DNA of 64,000 bases from Ferruginibacter sp. Lineage in GTDB: Bacteria > Bacteroidota > Bacteroidia > Chitinophagales > Chitinophagaceae. The position numbers were made by a program, and so were the translations under genes. This document shows, piece after piece, positions 52,455-61,736 of the stretch. The first letter of the stretch is position 1. Every line of letters begins with the position of its first letter. Where the stretch lies: contig JAQBNH010000007.1 of the NCBI GenBank assembly GCA_028288705.1, positions 496,001 to 560,000 of the forward strand. The letters run 5' to 3'. The notes below the pieces were generated by a model. The model made no database searches, had not been told where the DNA came from, and saw only the letters and a program-made list of their open reading frames with translations.

Positions 52455-53198
52455 CTAGATAACAGTACTTACTAATTTGCCGCCGGTATAAAGCGGTAAC
52501 ACGTTGGTGCTGTCTGCGCTGAGGCAATAACGAATATCTTTTTCCAGCCCGTAATTATTCAGCCGGTGATAATGAGACGCGTTGTGTTTTTTCATGAATT
52601 CATAAAGATCATCTTTGCCATTCTGGAAAAGCGTGGACGCTATTTGCGAAGAATCACACTGGATATCAAAATGATCGCGCACCTGGTCGATCACAGCTCC
52701 GGCAAAAAGACTGTCTTCAATATTGATCCTGTCTTTCCAGGCGGCGCAACCGAGGATCACATTTTTTCCGCGTTTGATCAAATGCGTACAAACTGCAGAG
52801 AGGTTTGGGAAGGATCCGGTGATAATTTCCTGTGCGCCTTTTTCGAGCGCCATATGCAACAACTTTGTTCCATTGGTTGTTGTGAGCACCAGCGTTTTTC
52901 CTTTTACAAAACTCTCTGGGTATTCAAAGGGCGAGTTACCATATTGCAGGCCTTCGGCCACCTGGCCATCCCGCTCCCCGGCTGTTATCGCGTCTATTTG
53001 TTTGCCAATACGGATACAATCTGCAACGCTGTCTACGGGAACAATTGCTTTTGCACCATTGTGTAACGCAGTTGCGATGGTAGAAGTTGCGCGCAACACG
53101 TCGATGATTACAACGATGCTACTGCTCACATCATATAAATGTAAAAGGGCAGGAGAAAGACAGGTGTATAAAGAAGGTTTCGCGCTGGTTGAAGGCAT
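52455..53198 (-). CDS. 2-phosphosulfolactate phosphatase (ComB family)
   Basis: A 247-residue protein with the ComB signatures VVIIDVLRATSTIATALHNG, KTLVLTTTNGTKLLHMALEK and KDRINIEDSLFAGAVIDQV. ComB removes phosphate from 2-phosphosulfolactate; in archaea this feeds coenzyme M. Bacteria of this group do not make coenzyme M, so the product may enter sulfolactate or sulfonolipid metabolism, which is inference. It follows gcvT by 30 bp on the same strand. Confidence 0.9.
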   Translation of the reverse strand: MPSTSAKPSLYTCLSPALLHLYDVSSSIVVIIDVLRATSTIATALHNGAKAIVPVDSVADCIRIGKQIDAITAGERDGQVAEGLQYGNSPFEYPESFVKGKTLVLTTTNGTKLLHMALEKGAQEIITGSFPNLSAVCTHLIKRGKNVILGCAAWKDRINIEDSLFAGAVIDQVRDHFDIQCDSSQIASTLFQNGKDDLYEFMKKHNASHYHRLNNYGLEKDIRYCLSADSTNVLPLYTGGKLVSTVI

Positions 53199-53228
53199 TA
53201 TTTCAAGCTGATAAGAATGATAAATAAA

Positions 53229-54314
53229 TTAAGCAAAAGGCATTTTCACCACTTTGGCCCGGAGCAACGTGCTGCGCACTTTCACATGAATTTCGGTATC
53301 CGGCGCGGCGTATTTTGTATCTACATATCCCATACCAACCGCTTTGCCCAGGCTTGGCGATTGAGTACCCGAAGTAACGCGGCCAATCGTAACGCCTTCA
53401 AAATCCTTGATCTCATAATCATGGCGCGCAATACCCTTATCGAGCATTTCAAAGCCAACCAATTTTTTGGCCGGGCCTGCTGCTTTTTGCTTTTCGAAAA
53501 TATCTTTTGAATTAAAATCTTTCGTGAATTTGGTGATCCACCCAAGGCCTGCCTCAATCGGAGATGTTGTATCGTCGATATCGTTTCCGTAGAGACAGAA
53601 GCCCATTTCCAGGCGTAAAGTATCGCGTGCCCCAAGCCCGATTGGTTTGATCCCCTGCGCTGCTCCAGCTGCGAAAATGGCATCCCAGATTTTTTCTGCC
53701 GCACCGTCTGTATCTTCAAAATAAATTTCCACGCCGCCCGCACCAGTATATCCGGTTGCGCTGATCAACACGTTTTCAACGCCGGCAAACCTGCCTTTAG
53801 TGAATGTATAATATTTAAGATTGAGGATGTCGATATCCGTGAGCGTTTGCAAAATCTTCGTGGCGTTAGGCCCCTGGATCGCTAACAAACAGGTTTTATC
53901 TGAGATATCATGCATTTCCACATTTTCTGTATTGTATTTGGAAATCCATGCCCAGTCTTTCGCGATGTTACCGGCGTTTACTACCAGCATATATACATTG
54001 TTCTCTTCTATACAATATACCAGCAGATCATCAACAATTCCACCTTCGAGGTTAGGCAGGCAACTATATTGTGCTTTACCCGCAGTTAATTTAGAAGCAT
54101 CGTTGGTTGTAATGCGTTGGATCAGGTCTAATGCACCCGGACCTTTCAGCATAAATTCCCCCATATGGCTTACATCAAATACACCGGCATTGTTTCTTAC
54201 TGCAGCGTGTTCGTCGTTAATTCCGGTATAAGAGATCGGCATATTAAAGCCGGCAAATTCCGCCATTTTTGCGCCAAGCGACAAATGCTTTTCCGTGAAA
54301 GGGGTATTTTTCAT
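53229..54314 (-). CDS. gcvT: Glycine cleavage system T protein (aminomethyltransferase)
   Basis: A 361-residue protein with the T-protein hallmarks: [71 protein letters not shown], and [20 protein letters not shown]. It transfers the aminomethyl carbon of glycine to tetrahydrofolate. gcvH and gcvP are not in the window. It is probably co-transcribed with comB. Confidence 0.95.
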   Translation of the reverse strand: MKNTPFTEKHLSLGAKMAEFAGFNMPISYTGINDEHAAVRNNAGVFDVSHMGEFMLKGPGALDLIQRITTNDASKLTAGKAQYSCLPNLEGGIVDDLLVYCIEENNVYMLVVNAGNIAKDWAWISKYNTENVEMHDISDKTCLLAIQGPNATKILQTLTDIDILNLKYYTFTKGRFAGVENVLISATGYTGAGGVEIYFEDTDGAAEKIWDAIFAAGAAQGIKPIGLGARDTLRLEMGFCLYGNDIDDTTSPIEAGLGWITKFTKDFNSKDIFEKQKAAGPAKKLVGFEMLDKGIARHDYEIKDFEGVTIGRVTSGTQSPSLGKAVGMGYVDTKYAAPDTEIHVKVRSTLLRAKVVKMPFA

Positions 54315-54331
54315 TCAATTATTTTAGGTGG

Positions 54332-54339
54332 CAAATGTA
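54332..54339 (-). promoter_or_regulatory. Predicted -7 element (TACATTTG) for gcvT
   Basis: Minus-strand TACATTTG, an exact TAnnTTTG match 17 nt before the gcvT ATG. A TTG lies 16 bp further upstream, a little short of the usual spacing. Confidence 0.45.
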
Positions 54340-54360
54340 GAATAAAATTGCGGCTCAACC

Positions 54361-55098
54361 TTATTGGATCAGGCCCATTTTGAGATACACCGGAAATTGA
54401 AGTTCGAGTTTTTCGCCTTCGCGCCAATGCCTGCGGATGTTTTGCATCAGGGGTGCAACAGGATCATCGCCTGTTTCCCTGCGGTACTTTTGCACAGCGC
54501 TCCATGTGCCCAGGTAGCCTTGCAATTCTTCAAAATGCCAGCAGGCATGTATGGTAAAATCGGGAGCGGGAATAACTGTAAATGGAAAGGGGATATTTGC
54601 ATAACCGTCGTCTACAAACTTCCGCTCTTCGTCCCAATATTTATCCAGCGTTTCAAAATGGAAACTATGGATCAGCGCGTCGATCTCCGGGTTAATGGAA
54701 AGTAAGTTGTAAGTCCAGGCTGCAATAACAGCTCCCGGCGCGGCTACTCTTTTAACCTCCTTGTAGAATTCGTCAAAGTTAAACCAGTGTAAGGCCTGCG
54801 AAATTGTGACCAGGTCTACGGATGCACCAGGTAAAGAGCTTTGCTCAGCCGGTTCCACGAGATAGCTGATATTATGTTGGGCTCCGGCCTGCGCCAATTG
54901 ATTCTGGCTGATGTCTGTGGCGGTAACATGATCAAAATGCGCAGCAAGTTGCGTTGCAGTCTGGCCATTACCTGCGCCGACGTCCCATGCCTGGTTGCGG
55001 CCTTTTGTGTAAGTAAGAATAAAGTCATACAGTGCCTGCGGATAAACAGGACGGAATTTTGCATACTCAGCTGCCTGTGCTGAAAAATTATCTTTCAT
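54361..55098 (-). CDS. Class I SAM-dependent methyltransferase
   Basis: A 245-residue protein with the SAM motif AWDVGAGNGQTATQLAAHF, a motif II-like VTATDISQNQLAQA and the post-I region VDLVTISQALHWFNFDEFYK. It resembles UbiE/trans-aconitate-type methyltransferases (QALHWF). Substrate unknown. Confidence 0.88.
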   Translation of the reverse strand: MKDNFSAQAAEYAKFRPVYPQALYDFILTYTKGRNQAWDVGAGNGQTATQLAAHFDHVTATDISQNQLAQAGAQHNISYLVEPAEQSSLPGASVDLVTISQALHWFNFDEFYKEVKRVAAPGAVIAAWTYNLLSINPEIDALIHSFHFETLDKYWDEERKFVDDGYANIPFPFTVIPAPDFTIHACWHFEELQGYLGTWSAVQKYRRETGDDPVAPLMQNIRRHWREGEKLELQFPVYLKMGLIQ

Positions 55099-55144
55099 TG
55101 TGCCGGTAGTTTAATTTATAAAAGGGTAACAGTTTATTATACTA

Positions 55145-55166
55145 AAAATCCCGCCAAAAGGCGGGA
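55145..55166 (-). terminator. Intrinsic terminator after the PspC protein gene
   Basis: On the minus strand: TCCCGCC, TTTT loop, GGCGGGA, followed by TTTTT. It lies 41 bp beyond the stop of the PspC gene. Confidence 0.8.
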
Positions 55167-55206
55167 CTTTGTTTGCTTCAACTTCAACTCAACTATTGAA
55201 ACATCT

Positions 55207-57411
55207 TTAATACGTGACCATAATCATAGGGTTATATGTTTGCAGCACCTGGTTATATGCTGATGGTTCGTCTGCTTTGTCTTCCATTTTTTGTAATTGC
55301 TGATCTATTTTTTCTTTTACTTTTTCCAGGGAATCCTTTGTACGTTTTTCTTCCAGCTGAATTTTCATTCTCATAGAATCCAGGTGCGATACCGGACTAT
55401 CCTGGTAGTAGCGGAAGCTGCCTTCATTTGTTTCTGTACGAACGCCATTGTCGTCTATAGTGATGGTTCTGCGGCCGTTCCTGCTGTGGATGCCATCTTC
55501 ATCGATCACGAAACGTTTGTTCTTCCAGGTATCTGCGGGGCGGCCATCCAGTGTGAACAAGCCTTCTTTTTTCATGATATAATCCACATCATGATCCCAG
55601 CCGCTTTCTACATCTTCAAAATCCACGTCCCAGTTGTCGTTCCATGGGCCTTCAAATTTTACATTGTTGCCCCAGCCGATATTTCCGTTGATGCGGATCT
55701 GCTTTCCAACAGGCACATAAACTGTCATGATGATGCGCTGGTTGCGGAACTTATCGTTGCGGTTGATTGCGATGCCTTTATCTATCAGCAAGATGGAATC
55801 TTTTTGAACCGCAGTGAAATTGATCATTTCAGACAGGCGGTTTGCTTCATTCTTCGTGTGCCCGTTTGATAAACGTAGCATCGTTACTTTGAAACTGTCG
55901 TTTGTAGCTTTTACGATATGAACCGTAATATTTTGAACGTAAGCGGTATCTTCTTCCCATCCTTCAAAAGGCTGCATCCTGAACCATTTTGTACGATAAC
56001 TTCTTTGTTCCGGCGTAAGGTTACTGATCTCCAGTTTATTTATTCCGGGATTTGATAACAGCACCAGCTCTTCGTTCAATTTATTGGAGTAGCGGAAATC
56101 ATTTCTCAAAGAAACCAGGAGTGTAATAAAGCAGATCAATCCAACCAGCCAAAGGCTCATAAATGACAGGCGCATTGTTTTACGCCCGGTTTTAATTTTT
56201 GCCAGTCTCCTGATCACCCAGGTAATGATACCGATGATAGGCGCTGCGATAAAGAAGATCAGTGTTCCCCAGGCGCAGGCATTTTGCAGGCCGTCACGCA
56301 GCAGGAAATCTTTCATCGGAAACATACCGATGGCGAAAATTCCGAAGGCGAACAAGCCGATCACGAGTGCAAAGCCTATACAGCCAATAATAAAATAAGC
56401 GAATAATTTAAACAGGAAGGCGATGATATCTCCCAGTCCGCGGCGCCCCCTGCGGGCAACCACTGTTGCTTCGCTGCTGAACATTTTTGCTTTATCAGAT
56501 GTAACGCCGGCTGCTTCTTTACCAAATTTCTGCGCTCTTTCCTGAACACCCTTGATCTCTTCCATCACGGAGTTCTTGATAGAGTTCATATCCACTTTTT
56601 CACCTTTCATTTCCAGTTTTTCTGCAGTGGTATTCGCTTCAGGAATAACCAGCCATAGAATGATATAAATGATCAGGCTGCCCGGACTAAATGCTACGCG
56701 GAACAAATCAGGAAATCCGTTATCCCAATGATTCCAGCGGGATAAGAAACTTAGGAATGGCAGTAAGAACAAAATCCTTGGGATCCAGGCGTTGATGCCG
56801 AAATAATTAGCGATACCGCTGCACACACCTGCGATATATTTATCGTCATTGTCGCGGTATAATTTTTTGCGGATGCCGCCGATCATTGTTGTTGCGGTAC
56901 TTGGCACCGCGATCCAGAGGATCAGGTAGGTGAGTAACCCAAAACCGAAGGAAATGGCTAACACAACAAACACGATCCGCACAACCACCACATCAATGCC
57001 GAAATAATTGGCCAGACCGGAACAAACACCGCCAATCACTTTGTCATTTTCATCGCGGAACAAACGTTTGTTGCCGGTTGCTGTATACGTATTAAAAGGG
57101 GCAGATTGCTGTCCGGCAGTGGAGCTGTTGCTGCTTTCTGTTCCGCCTTCTGTTTCGAAATCTTCCGGGCGGCCCATACTTTTGATGATGGCATTTACGT
57201 CATCTTCCGTGATGCATGTAGCGCCTTCCTTCAATCTCTCCTGGAATAATTCCCCGATGCGGCTTTCAATGTCGTTGATGATCTCTTCTTTGCCTTCTTC
57301 ATTTGCAAAATAGCGGCTGAGGCTTTCCGTATAATTCTTCAGTGTGTCAAAAGCCGTCACTTCTATCGGAACCACGCGGCCCTGGAAGTTGATATTTATT
57401 ACTTGTTTCAT
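55207..57411 (-). CDS. Tandem PspC-domain membrane protein
   Basis: A 734-residue protein from ATG 57411 (MKQVININFQGRVVPIEVTA). A cytoplasmic N-terminal region (DIESRIGELFQERLKEG, ITEDDVNAIIKSMGRPEDFE) precedes two PspC domains: RLFRDENDKVIGGVCSGLAN and KLYRDNDDKYIAGVCSGIAN. Several more membrane helices (residues about 340-460) follow, then a long beta-rich C-terminal region ending in a coiled coil (QLEEKRTKDSLEKVKEKIDQ). It is the usual Bacteroidota partner of a PadR-type regulator, whose gene lies 136 bp upstream on the same strand. It probably senses or responds to envelope stress. Confidence 0.9.
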   Translation of the reverse strand: MKQVININFQGRVVPIEVTAFDTLKNYTESLSRYFANEEGKEEIINDIESRIGELFQERLKEGATCITEDDVNAIIKSMGRPEDFETEGGTESSNSSTAGQQSAPFNTYTATGNKRLFRDENDKVIGGVCSGLANYFGIDVVVVRIVFVVLAISFGFGLLTYLILWIAVPSTATTMIGGIRKKLYRDNDDKYIAGVCSGIANYFGINAWIPRILFLLPFLSFLSRWNHWDNGFPDLFRVAFSPGSLIIYIILWLVIPEANTTAEKLEMKGEKVDMNSIKNSVMEEIKGVQERAQKFGKEAAGVTSDKAKMFSSEATVVARRGRRGLGDIIAFLFKLFAYFIIGCIGFALVIGLFAFGIFAIGMFPMKDFLLRDGLQNACAWGTLIFFIAAPIIGIITWVIRRLAKIKTGRKTMRLSFMSLWLVGLICFITLLVSLRNDFRYSNKLNEELVLLSNPGINKLEISNLTPEQRSYRTKWFRMQPFEGWEEDTAYVQNITVHIVKATNDSFKVTMLRLSNGHTKNEANRLSEMINFTAVQKDSILLIDKGIAINRNDKFRNQRIIMTVYVPVGKQIRINGNIGWGNNVKFEGPWNDNWDVDFEDVESGWDHDVDYIMKKEGLFTLDGRPADTWKNKRFVIDEDGIHSRNGRRTITIDDNGVRTETNEGSFRYYQDSPVSHLDSMRMKIQLEEKRTKDSLEKVKEKIDQQLQKMEDKADEPSAYNQVLQTYNPMIMVTY

Positions 57412-57547
57412 GGCGTAATAATTGTGTTTTTGGTAACCGGTTATTGTTTTTGGCAATTCAGCCGGTTTTTAAATGTTGTTTCTGGTTGAAGTTGAGAACC
57501 AAAAAAGCATGGCTATACTCTTATATGGTTTGAAGTTTCATGTTGAG

Positions 57548-57874
57548 TTATGGGGCCGTGAGCGCCTGTACTGCATTTGCTAGTTCGTTCCAGGTCGCTT
57601 CCAGTTCTTTGTAAAACTCAGCACCTTTATCGGTTAGCGAAAAATACTTGCGTGGCGGGCCACTGTTACTTTCTACCCAGCGGTAAGTGAGCAATTCTGC
57701 ATTCTTAAGGCGGGTTAGCAGGGGATAAAGTGTTCCCTCAAAGATGTTGAGGTTGGCGGCCTTCATTTTATCAATGATATCAGATGGATAAGCTTCTCCG
57801 TTTTTTATCACCGACAAGATGCAGAACTCCAAAACCCCTTTCCGCATCTGGCTCGCTGTGTTATCAATGTTCAT
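57548..57874 (-). CDS. PadR-family transcriptional regulator
   Basis: A 108-residue winged-helix repressor: LEFCILSVIKNGEAYPSDII, NIFEGTLYPLLTRLKNAELL, NSGPPRKYFSLTDKGAEFYK. It is the standard short PadR form of Bacteroidota. A promoter with an inverted repeat across its -33 box lies directly upstream, which suggests autoregulation. It probably controls itself and the PspC gene in one operon. Confidence 0.93.
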   Translation of the reverse strand: MNIDNTASQMRKGVLEFCILSVIKNGEAYPSDIIDKMKAANLNIFEGTLYPLLTRLKNAELLTYRWVESNSGPPRKYFSLTDKGAEFYKELEATWNELANAVQALTAP

Positions 57875-57981
57875 GGCTTTCTGTTTTAAAAATTTTCATG
57901 GCTATTCTTTGTCGTCGTTTCAGTTTCTTTGAATGTGGGTTCCGGACCTCAACATTCAGACGTTCCTTCCCGATGACATAA

Positions 57982-58011
57982 CAAAGATATAAAGATTCTA
58001 GTACTATGCAA
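57982..58011 (-). promoter_or_regulatory. padR promoter: -33 TTG and -7 TATCTTTG
   Basis: On the minus strand, TTG (58011-58009), 19-bp spacer, TATCTTTG (57989-57982), an exact fit to the Bacteroidota promoter. The ATG of padR is 108 nt downstream (57874). Confidence 0.7.
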
Positions 58012-58020
58012 CACATAATA
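58002..58020. promoter_or_regulatory. Inverted repeat (candidate PadR operator) over the padR -33 box
   Basis: TACTATG (58002-58008), 5-nt spacer, CATAATA (58014-58020): 6 of 7 positions are symmetric. The spacer contains the -33 TTG of the padR promoter, so bound PadR would block the promoter. Confidence 0.6.
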
Positions 58021-58287
58021 CCATTTAATTTAAGGTAGCTGGTACTGTGTTTTTGCGGAATTTGGCTAAAACGCAGTCACAGACAGGCTTTCAGCTCAAG
58101 CTCCCAGATGGTCATTTTTTTGAATATGGGATAAACGGTATTTAGAGAAGTATGAATGGCAGCATTTTCAGCTCACGGCACCACGAAATGTCCTTCGTTG
58201 TTAAATAAAACGTAAGATGCTGCTGTACAACCAAATGCCTGTAACATGGAACTTCCTTTGCGCGTATAACCTATATAAACTACGGAT

Positions 58288-59439
58288 ATGAAAACATTTA
58301 TACAAACCCTCGCCCTGGCTATTATCCTCGTTTCCTGTGGTAGTACCAAGAATTATCTTGAAAGAAGTGATGAAGACAAAGCGCTTCTTGATGCAGTTCG
58401 CAAATTGAATAAGTCCGCTGCGGATGAAAATGCGACGCAGGCACTGCCTGTTCTTTACAGCAATATCACCGCCAGTCATCTGGCTAAAATCAAATCTTAC
58501 CAAACCGGAAAGGATATTAACCGCTGGGATAAGATCATCCGGGAGTATGAAGATTTGCAGGAGGCGTACAATGCTTTGATCAATTCCACCGCAGCCTTCC
58601 GGTTGGTGAATCCAAGAAATTTTAATACAGAATTGCTGGAAAGCAGGCAGGCAGCAGCTGATGAATATTATGCCGAAGGCGAGCGCCTGTTGCAAAACGG
58701 GGATCGCGATAATGCGAAACAGGCTTATGCCTATTTTAAAAAGACGGAGAAATTTGTGCCATCCTATAAAGATGCCCGCCGTAAAATGGATGAGGCTTAC
58801 GAAAATGCGATTGTAGATGTGATCATCAACCCGGTTCAGGATAATTCTTTCTTTTTTAATACAGGCTGGGGCAACTCGGGTTATAATTATAGTAATGAAT
58901 ATTTTCAGCAAACATTACTTCGTGAATTGCAAAATGAAAACAGCAATGGCCGGTACGCTGCCAGGTTTTATACCGATTGGGAAGCCAGGCGTGACAATGT
59001 TACACCAGATTGGGTGGTGAATTTAACCCTGAGAGATATGGATATTCCTTATCCTTCCAATAATAGTTACCGCCGCAACGTAAGTGCCCAGGTTCAGAAC
59101 GGAACAGATACCGCAGGTCGCCCGATCTATAAAACCGTTTATGCAACGGTAAACACGACAAGGCAAAGTTTTACCGCCCGGGCCACGATGGAAATGAGCA
59201 TTAAGGATATTGCTTCAGGCAGACTGATCGCCAACCGGAGCATCCGGGAAGATTATCGCTGGGAGCAGGAAAGAGGCAGTTATTCCGGTGACAGTCGTGC
59301 CCTCAGCCAAAACGACTGGAACATTATCAACAATACCAACTCGTATAACCAGCCACGCAAAGAAGATGTACTGAATGAATTGTACCGCAAAATTTATCCG
59401 CAGGTAAAAAATAATATCAGGTATTCGGTGGATTGGTAA
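58288..59439 (+). CDS. Lipoprotein with TPR-like helical region, function unknown
   Basis: A 383-residue lipoprotein (MKTFIQTLALAIILVSC; lipobox LVSC). The N-terminal half is helical and TPR-like (AADEYYAEGERLLQNGDRDN followed by AKQAYAYFKKTEKFVPSYKD). The C-terminal half is beta-rich with TPDWVVNLTLRDMDIPYP and MEMSIKDIASGRLIANRSIR. It resembles large hypothetical outer-membrane lipoproteins of Bacteroidota. Role unknown. Confidence 0.75.
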   Translation: MKTFIQTLALAIILVSCGSTKNYLERSDEDKALLDAVRKLNKSAADENATQALPVLYSNITASHLAKIKSYQTGKDINRWDKIIREYEDLQEAYNALINSTAAFRLVNPRNFNTELLESRQAAADEYYAEGERLLQNGDRDNAKQAYAYFKKTEKFVPSYKDARRKMDEAYENAIVDVIINPVQDNSFFFNTGWGNSGYNYSNEYFQQTLLRELQNENSNGRYAARFYTDWEARRDNVTPDWVVNLTLRDMDIPYPSNNSYRRNVSAQVQNGTDTAGRPIYKTVYATVNTTRQSFTARATMEMSIKDIASGRLIANRSIREDYRWEQERGSYSGDSRALSQNDWNIINNTNSYNQPRKEDVLNELYRKIYPQVKNNIRYSVDW

Positions 59440-59456
59440 TGCAATAAAATAATCAT

Positions 59457-59479
59457 AACCGGCGAGTGCCGGTTTTTTT
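59457..59479. terminator. Intrinsic terminator after the lipoprotein gene
   Basis: AACCGGC, GAGT loop, GCCGGTT, then seven T that overlap the stop codon of the convergent feoB. Confidence 0.85.
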
Positions 59480-61598
59480 ATGCGAAGATGTTATACACAA
59501 CAAAGCTTAAAACATAAGCAAGAACAGTCATGTAGGCAAACTGGATAACCGGCCATTTCCAGCTTCTGGTTTCGCGCTTTACTACGGCGAGTGTACTCAT
59601 ACACTGCATGGCGATTACGTAAAAAACCAGCAAGGACAACCCTGTTGCCAGCGTATACACTTTTGTTCCGTCGGAGCGAACGGCTGCATTCATTTTTTGG
59701 CGTAGCGTATTACTGTTTTCATCTGCATCATCACCAACGCTGTATAGCGTCGCCATTGTGCCGACAAACACTTCGCGTGCCGCGAATGAGGTGATCAATG
59801 CGATCCCGATCTTCCAGTCATAACCCAATGGCCGGATGCCTGGCTCAATTGCTTTACCCAACACTCCTGCAAAGGATGCCTGTAATAAGGCCGTCTTCCT
59901 TTCTTTATTTAGCTGGTTAACATTGCCGGGAGCTGCCTGCACAAGCGCATCATATTTAGCTGTAACAGCTTCCATATTTTTCTTCGGACCATACGTAGAT
60001 AAGCCCCACAACAGCAAGCTGATGATCATGATCACTTTCCCCGCATCAAACACGAATATTTTTGCTTTTTCTACCATCGTGACCACAACATTTTTCCAGC
60101 GCGGCCCGCGGTAAACGGGCAACTCTAAAATAAAAAAACTGCGTTCCGTCGATTTAATAAACCATTTCATCACCCAGGAAACAACCAATGCGAGCACGGT
60201 TCCCAACATATAAAGCGCCATCATGACTAATCCCTGCAGGCTTAAAAAACCAAAGTATAATTTTGAAGGAACAACGAGTGCGATCAGGATGGTATACACG
60301 GGTAACCGTGCGCTGCAACTCATCAATGGCGTGATCATAATCGTGAGCAATCTTTCTTTTTTATTCTCGATATTCCGCGCGCTCATGATCGCCGGCACCG
60401 CGCAGGCGAACCCGCTGATCATCGGCATAACGCTCTTTCCGTTAAGACCAACTTTGCGCATTAATTTATCTGTGAGAAAACTGATGCGCGCCATATAACC
60501 CGTGTCTTCCAATAAGGTGATCAGGCCAAATAAGATCATGATCTGCGGAACAAACAACATGATCCCGCTCAGCCCGGCGAGGATACCGTTAATGAACAAA
60601 TCGCTGAACCAGCCGCCGGGAAGAATCCCCGAAAACCAGCCGGCCAGTTTTCCAAAAGACCACTCAATCGCATCCATCGGGTATTGCGCCACCCAGAAGA
60701 TACTCTGAAATAAAATAAATAATACGAGCACCAGGATCACATAGCCCCAGGTTCGGTGTAATAAAATATTATCCAGCTTTTCGGTAAACAATGACTTTTG
60801 CAACGGATCCGTTTCAACAACGGTATGCAACATCACCTGTTTGATCTTCGCATAACGCTGCATAATTTCCTCTGCCTGTGTTTTGGTGGGATTGAACTTA
60901 TGCTGCAGTTCGATATTTTCTACTTCCGCCTGCAATTCATTGCTAAGTAAAAAATGTTCGTGATTGATTAAATAGTGTATCGCAGTATAGTCGCTGATCT
61001 CGGGGAATAATTGCTGTACATCAGCGACGGCATGTTGCGCAAGGCCGGCACTATGGAGAAAATTTCTGGGTGAAGTTTGTTGCAGATTCGACGCAGTAAA
61101 ATCCAGCGCTTTCTTCAAAGCCGCCATGCCTTTATTTTTTCGCGGGTTGATGGCTACGATAGGAACGCCTAATTCTCTTTCTAATCCCGGGATGTCGACC
61201 TGCGTGCCTTTTTGTTTTGCCAGGTCCATCATGGTAAAAGCAATCACTACCGGAATTTCCAGGTCGATGATCTGCGAACAAAAAAGCAGGTTGCGCTTGA
61301 GATTACTTGCATCGGCCACCAGCAAGATCATATCTGGCCGAACGGTAACGTCCTGCTGCATTAAAACCTTATAAGAAACCCATTCGTCGGCACGCTTGGG
61401 ATAAAGGCTATAGGTGCCGGGGAGATCAATAATGTTCGCCTGGAATTGGTCTGAAATATTCGCGTAACCCGTTTTTTTATCCACGGTTACGCCGGGGAAA
61501 TTGCCAACCTTCTGGTTAAGGCCCGTCAACGCATTGAACAGCGAGGTTTTCCCACTATTGGGATTACCCACCAACGCGATATTAATAGATTTATTCAC
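59478..61598 (-). CDS. feoB: Ferrous iron transport protein B
   Basis: A 706-residue protein. The N-terminal G domain has GNPNSGKTSLFNALTG (G1), GVTVDKKTG (G2) and IIDLPGTYSLYP (G3). In G4 the usual NMxD reads T122-M-M-D (FTMMD). Following helices and the C-terminal permease have the two Gate domains (LMRKVGLNGKSVMPMISGFA, ITSFAAREVFVGTMATLY). It imports Fe(II) across the inner membrane. No feoA is adjacent. Its promoter is predicted at 61627-61634. Confidence 0.95.
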   Translation of the reverse strand: MNKSINIALVGNPNSGKTSLFNALTGLNQKVGNFPGVTVDKKTGYANISDQFQANIIDLPGTYSLYPKRADEWVSYKVLMQQDVTVRPDMILLVADASNLKRNLLFCSQIIDLEIPVVIAFTMMDLAKQKGTQVDIPGLERELGVPIVAINPRKNKGMAALKKALDFTASNLQQTSPRNFLHSAGLAQHAVADVQQLFPEISDYTAIHYLINHEHFLLSNELQAEVENIELQHKFNPTKTQAEEIMQRYAKIKQVMLHTVVETDPLQKSLFTEKLDNILLHRTWGYVILVLVLFILFQSIFWVAQYPMDAIEWSFGKLAGWFSGILPGGWFSDLFINGILAGLSGIMLFVPQIMILFGLITLLEDTGYMARISFLTDKLMRKVGLNGKSVMPMISGFACAVPAIMSARNIENKKERLLTIMITPLMSCSARLPVYTILIALVVPSKLYFGFLSLQGLVMMALYMLGTVLALVVSWVMKWFIKSTERSFFILELPVYRGPRWKNVVVTMVEKAKIFVFDAGKVIMIISLLLWGLSTYGPKKNMEAVTAKYDALVQAAPGNVNQLNKERKTALLQASFAGVLGKAIEPGIRPLGYDWKIGIALITSFAAREVFVGTMATLYSVGDDADENSNTLRQKMNAAVRSDGTKVYTLATGLSLLVFYVIAMQCMSTLAVVKRETRSWKWPVIQFAYMTVLAYVLSFVVYNIFA

Positions 61599-61626
61599 CC
61601 GGGCTCGTCGAAATTTTTTGTAGCTG

Positions 61627-61634
61627 CAAAAATA
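61627..61634 (-). promoter_or_regulatory. Predicted -7 element (TATTTTTG) for feoB
   Basis: Minus-strand exact TAnnTTTG match 28 nt before the ATG at 61598. Confidence 0.45.
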
Positions 61635-61711
61635 AGCTTAAGCATCGGCTTAGGTTTACGATTTTAAGAAAGAAGCGCTGTTAAAATATTCTACATGCCT
61701 CGCCGGATAGT

Positions 61712-61719
61712 TAACTTTG
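61712..61719 (+). promoter_or_regulatory. Predicted -7 element (TAACTTTG) for the M28 peptidase gene
   Basis: Exact TAnnTTTG match 17 nt before the ATG at 61737. It lies downstream of another in-frame ATG (61695), which argues for the 61737 start. Confidence 0.45.
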
Positions 61720-61736
61720 CGGTTAGAAGAAATCAT

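Larger units (their letters stand above)
57875..58287. other. Divergent regulatory region between padR and the 58288 lipoprotein gene
   Basis: About 410 bases without a gene. It carries the padR promoter and inverted repeat at 57982-58020 (listed separately). Nothing else stands out in the remainder apart from AT-rich sequence before the lipoprotein ATG. Confidence 0.6.

Noticed and set aside
58201..58911. A 236-codon minus-strand frame opposite the 58288 lipoprotein gene
   Set aside because: The plus-strand frame has a lipobox and good protein composition; the antisense frame looks like its mirror and has no recognisable domain.
61695..61736. Earlier ATG for the M28 peptidase
   Set aside because: A -7 element lies between it and ATG 61737, and the latter begins with a clean signal peptide.
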